64,000 nt of DNA. Origin: Prosthecomicrobium sp. N25. Lineage in GTDB: Bacteria > Pseudomonadota > Alphaproteobacteria > Rhizobiales > Ancalomicrobiaceae. Below the pieces are notes generated by a model that was not told where the DNA came from, searched no databases, and worked only from the letters and a program-made list of their open reading frames with translations. Position 1 is the first letter of the stretch. Each line of letters begins with the position of its first letter. Both the position numbers and the translations under genes were made by a program. Below, piece by piece: positions 59,223-64,000 of this stretch. The stretch is from NCBI RefSeq assembly GCF_037203705.1, contig NZ_JBBCAT010000007.1, forward strand, positions 28,499-92,498, in the 5' to 3' direction.

Positions 59223-61523
59223 TCACGGCGTGCCGGCCGCGGTGCGGCGGGCCGTCGGCCTGATCACGGGCTCTCCGACCGCCTCCACGTCGACCGAGGC
59301 TTCGGCATCGGCGTCCGGCCCGGCGAAGATCCGGAACCGGCCGGGCTCCACCCGGTAGTCTCCCGTCTCGTCGTGGAAGCCGAGGTCGCCGACGGCGATC
59401 CGGAGCGTGACGGTGCTGGCCTCTCCGGCGGCGAGCTCGACGGCCGCGAAGCCCTTCAACTGCCGTCCCGGACGGACGCGCGAGGCCTCCAGGTCGCGCA
59501 CATAGGCCTGCACCACGGCGCGGGCGGCCTGCGGCCCCTCGTTGCGGACGGGCACCGAAACCACGACGGTCCCGTCCATGGCGACCCGGGCGGCCTCGAC
59601 GGAGGGAGGCCCGTAGACGAGGCGCGCGGTGGAGAGGCCGTGGCCGAAGGGGAACTGTGGCCGCCAGCCGATGTCGACATACTTGCTGGTGAACTTCTCG
59701 CCGGCGGTCGGCGGCCGGCCGGTGGCGAGGTCGTCGTGCGCGATCGGGATCTGGCCGACATGCCGCGGCCAGGTCATCGGCAGCTTGCCGGAGGGGGCCG
59801 TGTCGCCGAACAGGATCTCGGCCAGCGCCAGCGATCCGACGCTCCCCGGATACCAGGCCATCACGGCCGAGGGCACGGCCGCGAAGGCCTTGGCGACCGT
59901 CAGCGGCCGGCCCGCGACGATCACCAGCACCACCGGCTTGCCGGTCGCCACCAGGCGGTCGAGCAGGTCCTGCTGGAGGCCGGGGAAGCCGAGGTCGGCA
60001 CGCGAGGCCGCCTCGCCGGCGATCTCGCCGGGTTCGCCCAGGACCGCCACGACGACGTCCGCCCGCCGGGCGGCCTCGACGGCGGCCTCGAAGCCGGCGC
60101 GGTCGGTACAGTCCGGGGCGCAGCCGGCGCGATACTCGAAGCGGAGCCCTGCCTTGGCGGCCCGGTCCTCGAGCGCGCGGCGGATCGTATGGACCTCGCC
60201 CGCCCGCCATTCGGCCGCGTGGGGACCCACGTGGTCGCCCGGGCTGTCCGCGATGCCGCCGACGACGAGGAGGGAGCCAATGTCGCGGAGCGGCAGCCGG
60301 TCGCCGTCGTTCTTCAGGAGCACGATCCCCCGGCGGGCCACCTCGACCGCGAGGGCCCGGGTCTCGGGGAGCAGCATGCGGGTCTCCGCTTCCGCCGGCG
60401 TCGGCAGCGGACGCGTGTCGAGCCCCGCCTCCAGCTTGACCCGCAGCACCCGGCGCACCGCCTCGTCGATGGCGGCCTCGGCGACCCGCCCCTCCGCCAC
60501 CGCCGCGGGCAGGCGCGCCACATAGGTCCGCGAGGCCATGTCCATGTCGACGCCGGCCAGGAAGGCGCGGGTCGCGAAGGCGGCCGCGTCGCGGCCCATA
60601 CCGTGATTGGCGAGCTGGTCGATGGCGCCCCAGTCGGACACGACGAACCCGCGGAAGCCCCACTCGCCCCGGAGCACGTCGACCAGAAGGCGGCGGTCGA
60701 GACTCGCGGGAACCCCGTTGAGGGCGCTGAGGGCCGGCATCACGGCGCCGGCGCCGGCCTCGACGGCGGCGCGGAAGGGCGGCAGGTAGACGTCGCGCAG
60801 GGTCGCCTCGCTCATGTCGGCGGGCGCATAGTCGAGCCCGGCGCGCGGGGCGCCGTAGGCGGCGAAGTGCTTGGCGGTCGCCACGAGCCCGCCGGCCCGG
60901 TAGCCCGACACGCGCGCCCGCGCCATCGCGGCGCCGAGGAAAGGATCCTCGCCGGCTCCCTCCACCACGCGGCCCCAGCGCGGATCGCGGCCGATGTCGA
61001 CCATCGGCGCATAGGTCCAGTTGACGCCCTGGGCGGCGGCCTCCCGGGCGATGGCCTCGGCGGCGCGCCGGTTCAGGTCCGGGTCGAAGGTGGCGGCCTG
61101 GCCGAGCGGCACCATGAACTGCGTCCGGTAGCCCTGGAGCACGTCCAGACCGCGCAGCAACGGCACCGGGGTCGGCGCCGCGGCCGCGAGCGCGACGGCG
61201 GCGCGATTGGCCGTGGCGGTCTTGAAGGCGATGAGGTTGCCGAGCCGGCCGGCCGTGACGCGGACGCGAAAGTCGCGGTCCTCGTCGGTCTCGACCGTGA
61301 GCTGGCCGAGCTTCTCCTCGAGCGTCATGCGCGCGAGCAGAGCCTCGACGCGGGCCTCGACCGCCGGATCGGGGCTCGCGGCCAGAGCCGCGGACGCCGC
61401 CAGCGCCGTCACGACGAGGGCCAGGATCCCGAGGCAGGCGTGGCGAGCGAAGCGCTCCGGCAGGGCGGCGGCCCCATGCGGTCGACGCCCCGGGCCGCCG
61501 GTTTCGCCGTGGCTGTGGGTCAA
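59223..61523 (-). CDS. GH3-family beta-glucosidase (BglX-like), exported
   Basis: The product of about 766 residues has a signal peptide with basic N-region and core CLGILALVVTALAASAALA. The GH3 N-terminal barrel includes the motif ATAKHFAAYG and the nucleophile aspartate in FVVSDWGAIDQL. A C-terminal alpha/beta sandwich (VVVAVLGEPGEIAGEAASR in part) and a fibronectin-III-like domain (VPVRNEGPQAARAVVQAYV) complete a BglX-type beta-glucosidase/xylosidase. The start is uncertain: TTG 61523, seven bases past the stop of the upstream small gene, gives a normal signal; GTG 61571 would overlap that gene. It would release sugars in the periplasm. Confidence 0.9.
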   Translation of the reverse strand: MTHSHGETGGPGRRPHGAAALPERFARHACLGILALVVTALAASAALAASPDPAVEARVEALLARMTLEEKLGQLTVETDEDRDFRVRVTAGRLGNLIAFKTATANRAAVALAAAAPTPVPLLRGLDVLQGYRTQFMVPLGQAATFDPDLNRRAAEAIAREAAAQGVNWTYAPMVDIGRDPRWGRVVEGAGEDPFLGAAMARARVSGYRAGGLVATAKHFAAYGAPRAGLDYAPADMSEATLRDVYLPPFRAAVEAGAGAVMPALSALNGVPASLDRRLLVDVLRGEWGFRGFVVSDWGAIDQLANHGMGRDAAAFATRAFLAGVDMDMASRTYVARLPAAVAEGRVAEAAIDEAVRRVLRVKLEAGLDTRPLPTPAEAETRMLLPETRALAVEVARRGIVLLKNDGDRLPLRDIGSLLVVGGIADSPGDHVGPHAAEWRAGEVHTIRRALEDRAAKAGLRFEYRAGCAPDCTDRAGFEAAVEAARRADVVVAVLGEPGEIAGEAASRADLGFPGLQQDLLDRLVATGKPVVLVIVAGRPLTVAKAFAAVPSAVMAWYPGSVGSLALAEILFGDTAPSGKLPMTWPRHVGQIPIAHDDLATGRPPTAGEKFTSKYVDIGWRPQFPFGHGLSTARLVYGPPSVEAARVAMDGTVVVSVPVRNEGPQAARAVVQAYVRDLEASRVRPGRQLKGFAAVELAAGEASTVTLRIAVGDLGFHDETGDYRVEPGRFRIFAGPDADAEASVDVEAVGEPVIRPTARRTAAGTP

Positions 61524-61528
61524 GGCGG

Positions 61529-61756
61529 TCAGGCTGTCTCGACCGCGTCCGGGACGGCCTCGTCGCCCCACACTTGCGCACGGCCGAGGGCCGCGATGCC
61601 CCTGAGCTGGGCCACAGCCCTGTCGGCGACCCGGTCGAGCATGTCGGAGAGATCGTCGGTCTCCAGAAGGGCTGCCACGAGCGCCTGGAGGCAGGCGGTT
61701 TCGATCGCCTCGGGCGCGTGAGCGGCCCCTGCTTCTGCGACGCTGCGGTGTTCCAT
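61529..61756 (-). CDS. Hypothetical protein, 75 residues, upstream of the GH3 gene
   Basis: The product is acidic and helical (EAIETACLQALVAALLETDDLSDMLDRVADRAVAQL), with no domain I know. A GGGGGG run lies before the ATG, and its stop codon lies seven bases before the likely start of the GH3 gene, so translation may be coupled. The balanced composition argues for a real gene, but it could be an unusual leader. It is divergent from the SLC13 permease gene. Confidence 0.5.
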   Translation of the reverse strand: MEHRSVAEAGAAHAPEAIETACLQALVAALLETDDLSDMLDRVADRAVAQLRGIAALGRAQVWGDEAVPDAVETA

Positions 61757-61940
61757 CGATCGGCCCCCCGACGCCTCCGGCGACTCCTTCGCGGCGACGT
61801 CTCGGGCGATCTCAGCGATGCGAGGTTAACGAAAGGTCAATCGGCGCGGCCTGCGCACGCGGAATCCCGGACCGGGCCGGAACTTCTCGCCCGGTGCGGC
61901 ATTCTTGTCGATCCCGCCTCGCGCTGAACAGGTGACCCGC

Positions 61941-63716
61941 TTGACCTTCGGTCAGATCTCGGCCTTCGCCATCGTGGCCGCCATGATGGCGCTCTTCGTG
62001 TGGGGACGGATCCGGTACGACCTGGTGGCGCTCCTGGCGCTGGCGGCCGGCCTCGCGACCGGCATCGTGCCGGCCGACAAGGCCTTCGGCGGCTTCTCGG
62101 ACGACATCGTCGTGATCGTCGCCTCGGCGCTCGTCACCTCCGCGGCGATCGCCAAGTCGGGCGTGGCCGATCTCCTGATCTCCGCCGTCGGCGGGCGCCT
62201 GAAGCGTCCGGGCGGGCAGATCGCGGCGCTCGCCGGCACCGTCATGGTCCTGTCCGCGCTGGTGAAGAACATCGGCGCGCTGTCAATGCTCATACCCCCG
62301 GCGATCCAGATCACGCGGCGGACCGGCACGTCGCTGTCGCTGATCCTGATGCCGATGTCCTTCGCCTCGCTCCTCGGCGGGATCGTCACGCTGGTCGGCA
62401 CGTCGCCCAACATCATCGTCTCCAAGCTCCGCGCCGACATCACCGGCCAGCCCTTCGGGATGTTCGACTTCACGCCCGTGGGCCTCCCGATCGCGGTGCT
62501 GGGCCTCGCCTTCCTGATCGTCGGCTACCGGCTCCTGCCGCGCGACCGGCGCGGCCCGGCCGGCATGGACGCGGCCTTCAACTTCAAGGGCTACGCTACG
62601 GAGGCCATCGTCCCGGAGGGATGGCCGCTCGCCGGCCGCTCGGCCGAGGAGGTGGCCGCGGCGGGAGGGCCGGACGTGCTGATCGCGGCGCTGATCCGCG
62701 ACGAGCACAAGCGCTTCCGCAGCCCGAAGACCCAGTTGGTCCGGCCGGGCGACCGCCTGATCCTCGAGGGCGAGCCCACCGACCTCGAACGCTTCGTGGC
62801 GGCCGCCGGGCTGAAGCTCGCGCGGGCCGAGAAGAAGCCGGACCCGGCCGTCGAACCGGACGACATCGGCGTCATGGAGGCGGTGGTGACCGGCAACTCC
62901 ATGCTGGTGAACTGGTCGCCCGCGCAGGTCCGGCTGTCGGAGCGGTTCGGGCTGGAGATCCTGGCGGTCGGACGGTCCGACGAGACGGTGGCGACCCGGC
63001 TCAGGGCCCTGAAGCTGCGGGCCGGCGATGTCCTCGTCCTGAAGGGCAACCTGAAGATCATGCCCGAGGTCCTGGGCGAGCTCGGCTGCCTGCCGCTGGC
63101 GAGCCGTGACGTCAAGATCGGCGACAACCGGCGGAGCCTCCTGCCGATCCTCATCCTGGCCGGCTTCATGGGCCTGATGGCGGCCAAGATCCTGCCCGTG
63201 CCGGTGGCCTTCTTCGGCGCCGCATTGTCCATGGCGGCGATCCGGGCGATCACCATGCGCGAGGCCTACGACGCGCTGGACGGGCCGGTGCTTGTCACGC
63301 TCGCGGCACTCATCCCGGTCAGCGAGGCCATGCGGACCACGGGGGCGACCGAGGTGATCGCCGGCTGGCTGTCCGCGGCGGCGGGTCTGCTGCCCCCGGC
63401 CGGGACCCTGGCGCTTGTGATGGTCGTCGCCATGGCGATCACGCCCTTCCTCAACAACGCCGCCACGGTCCTGGTCGCCGCGCCGATCGCCGCGGGCCTG
63501 GCGCAACGCCTCGGGCAGAGTCCCGATCCATACCTGATGGCGATCGCCCTCGGGGCGGCCTGCGACTTCCTGACCCCGATCGGGCACCAGTGCAACATGC
63601 TCGTCATGGGCCCGGGCGGTTACCGCTTCGGCGACTACTGGCGGCTCGGCCTGCCGCTGTCGGTCCTGGTCGTGGTCGCCGGCGTGCCGCTGATCCTCTG
63701 GGTCTGGCCGTTCTGA
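61941..63716 (+). CDS. SLC13-family permease with RCK_C domains
   Basis: The 591-residue membrane protein has an N-terminal half of about six helices (ISAFAIVAAMMALFVWG onward) with the family motif TLVGTSPNIIVSKL. A cytosolic region with two RCK_C/TrkA-C domains (about 210-385, RPGDRLILEGEPTDLERF and RAGDVLVLKGN) follows, then a second membrane half with ITPFLNNAATVLVAAPIAAG. These are sodium-coupled anion transporters for sulfate, dicarboxylates or similar; sulfate would suit a Sox organism but is not shown. TTG 61941 follows AGGTGA and gives the usual start MTFGQ; GTG 61932 and TTG 61905 are alternatives. Confidence 0.88.
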   Translation: MTFGQISAFAIVAAMMALFVWGRIRYDLVALLALAAGLATGIVPADKAFGGFSDDIVVIVASALVTSAAIAKSGVADLLISAVGGRLKRPGGQIAALAGTVMVLSALVKNIGALSMLIPPAIQITRRTGTSLSLILMPMSFASLLGGIVTLVGTSPNIIVSKLRADITGQPFGMFDFTPVGLPIAVLGLAFLIVGYRLLPRDRRGPAGMDAAFNFKGYATEAIVPEGWPLAGRSAEEVAAAGGPDVLIAALIRDEHKRFRSPKTQLVRPGDRLILEGEPTDLERFVAAAGLKLARAEKKPDPAVEPDDIGVMEAVVTGNSMLVNWSPAQVRLSERFGLEILAVGRSDETVATRLRALKLRAGDVLVLKGNLKIMPEVLGELGCLPLASRDVKIGDNRRSLLPILILAGFMGLMAAKILPVPVAFFGAALSMAAIRAITMREAYDALDGPVLVTLAALIPVSEAMRTTGATEVIAGWLSAAAGLLPPAGTLALVMVVAMAITPFLNNAATVLVAAPIAAGLAQRLGQSPDPYLMAIALGAACDFLTPIGHQCNMLVMGPGGYRFGDYWRLGLPLSVLVVVAGVPLILWVWPF

Positions 63717-63817
63717 GGCCCGGCGCGAACGCGGCCGACGGTCGCCAAAATCTCCCGGAGTCCCGTAGATTTTCGCGGATTGCCGGCCGGCATTCCCCCT
63801 TCCGCGTGAAAGATTTT

Positions 63818-63860
63818 TGACAGGCCGTGTTGACAGGGGCGGGGGTGGGGGACTAGATAG
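63818..63860 (+). promoter_or_regulatory. Stable-RNA (probably rRNA operon) promoter
   Basis: TTGACA at 63831-63836 is followed 18 bases later by TAGATA (63855-63860), a good housekeeping-sigma promoter. Right after it comes the GC-rich discriminator GCGGCC seen at rRNA promoters under stringent control. A second TTGACA lies at 63818-63823, and an AT-rich stretch (GAAAGATTTTT) just before it resembles an UP element. No coding frame follows; the sequence to the window end looks like an untranslated leader. Confidence 0.6.
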
Positions 63861-64000
63861 CGGCCAACGACGAGGGCGGGGGCGCTGCCGAGCGGCAGCT
63901 TACTTCGCTCTTGTTTCCGGGCTCTCGGGTGGTTATCTGAGGGTTCGGCGGCCCGGTGAGGGTCAGCTTCTCTCGCAAGACTGAAGCGGTCGGCTCCGAG
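63861..64000 (+). other. Probable rRNA operon leader (runs off window)
   Basis: This non-coding stretch follows the strong promoter and has no ribosome site plus frame. GCTCTTGTTT at about 63908 resembles a boxA antitermination element, and several short inverted repeats occur. I infer the start of a 16S rRNA precursor leader or another stable RNA. The RNA gene itself lies beyond position 64000. Confidence 0.45.

Noticed and set aside
61879..61903. GGAAC-N16-CATT upstream of the SLC13 permease as a second EcfG promoter
   Set aside because: The -10 half differs from CGTT and there is no functional link to stress, so the match is too weak.

Overview
The window is GC-rich (roughly 70 percent or more) and densely coded. 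The gene content fits a free-living alphaproteobacterium, most likely of the order Hyphomicrobiales (Rhizobiales). Pointers are a complete Sox thiosulfate-oxidation cluster, a PrsD/PrsE-like type I exporter, a likely EcfG-type general-stress promoter, TctCBA transporters, DUF3830 and DUF2382 proteins, and palindromic intergenic repeats of the CCCGGGCATGA type. I infer a metabolically versatile chemoheterotroph that gains extra energy from reduced sulfur. No tRNA, rRNA, CRISPR array, insertion sequence or prophage gene is visible.

Layout. 1-6.7 kb: a sulfotransferase cut by the window edge, KDPG aldolase, a DUF533 (TerB-like) protein, a glutathione S-transferase, an IlvD/Edd-family sugar-acid dehydratase, a DUF3830 protein and a PAS-GGEEF diguanylate cyclase. 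6.7-14.2 kb: a two-gene type I secretion unit, then a FecR-domain secreted protein divergent from a CHASE2 adenylate/guanylate cyclase. 14.2-20.3 kb: a creatininase-family hydrolase, a shikimate-dehydrogenase-like enzyme next to a fused 3-dehydroshikimate dehydratase/HPPD-like protein (a route from quinate or shikimate to protocatechuate), a DapA-family aldolase and a second membrane-bound cyclase.

20.3-32.1 kb holds the Sox system. The minus-strand arm is soxY-Z-B-C-D plus a separate cytochrome c. soxA-X diverges from soxY, a soxV-W arm lies on the minus strand, and soxS-soxR is followed by two YeeE/YedE (TsuA-like) transporters and a DUF411 protein. SoxR carries two cysteines spaced as in persulfide sensors. 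Three dyad motifs beginning AACTATAT lie exactly in the cluster's divergent or leader regions, and an FNR/FixK-type box precedes the second YeeE gene.

32.3-38 kb: an SDR and cupin pair, two DUF2382 stress proteins behind a near-perfect EcfG-type promoter, a small unknown gene, a Gfo/Idh/MocA oxidoreductase and glucuronate isomerase behind two FadR-type operators. 38.2-45 kb: a tightly overlapped moxR-bat operon. 45-47.2 kb: a cation/proton antiporter fused to an FHA domain, and a truncated haemoglobin. 47.3-53.5 kb: an ABC importer of the 2-aminoethylphosphonate/iron type with a double-length permease, then a fused enoyl-CoA hydratase/3-hydroxyacyl-CoA dehydrogenase. 53.5-59.2 kb: palindromic repeats, a small gene, a DapA-family protein beside tctA-tctB-tctC, and a DMT exporter. 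59.2-63.7 kb: a GH3 glycosidase preceded by a small gene, and an SLC13 permease with RCK_C domains. The last 200 bp look like a stable-RNA (probably rRNA) promoter and leader, with the RNA gene beyond the window.

The clearest points for follow-up are the leaderless EcfG promoter arrangement, the shared SoxR-type operators, the short SoxD with a separate cytochrome, the antiporter-FHA fusion and the FecR/CHASE2-cyclase pair. No wholly unknown multi-gene system stands out.
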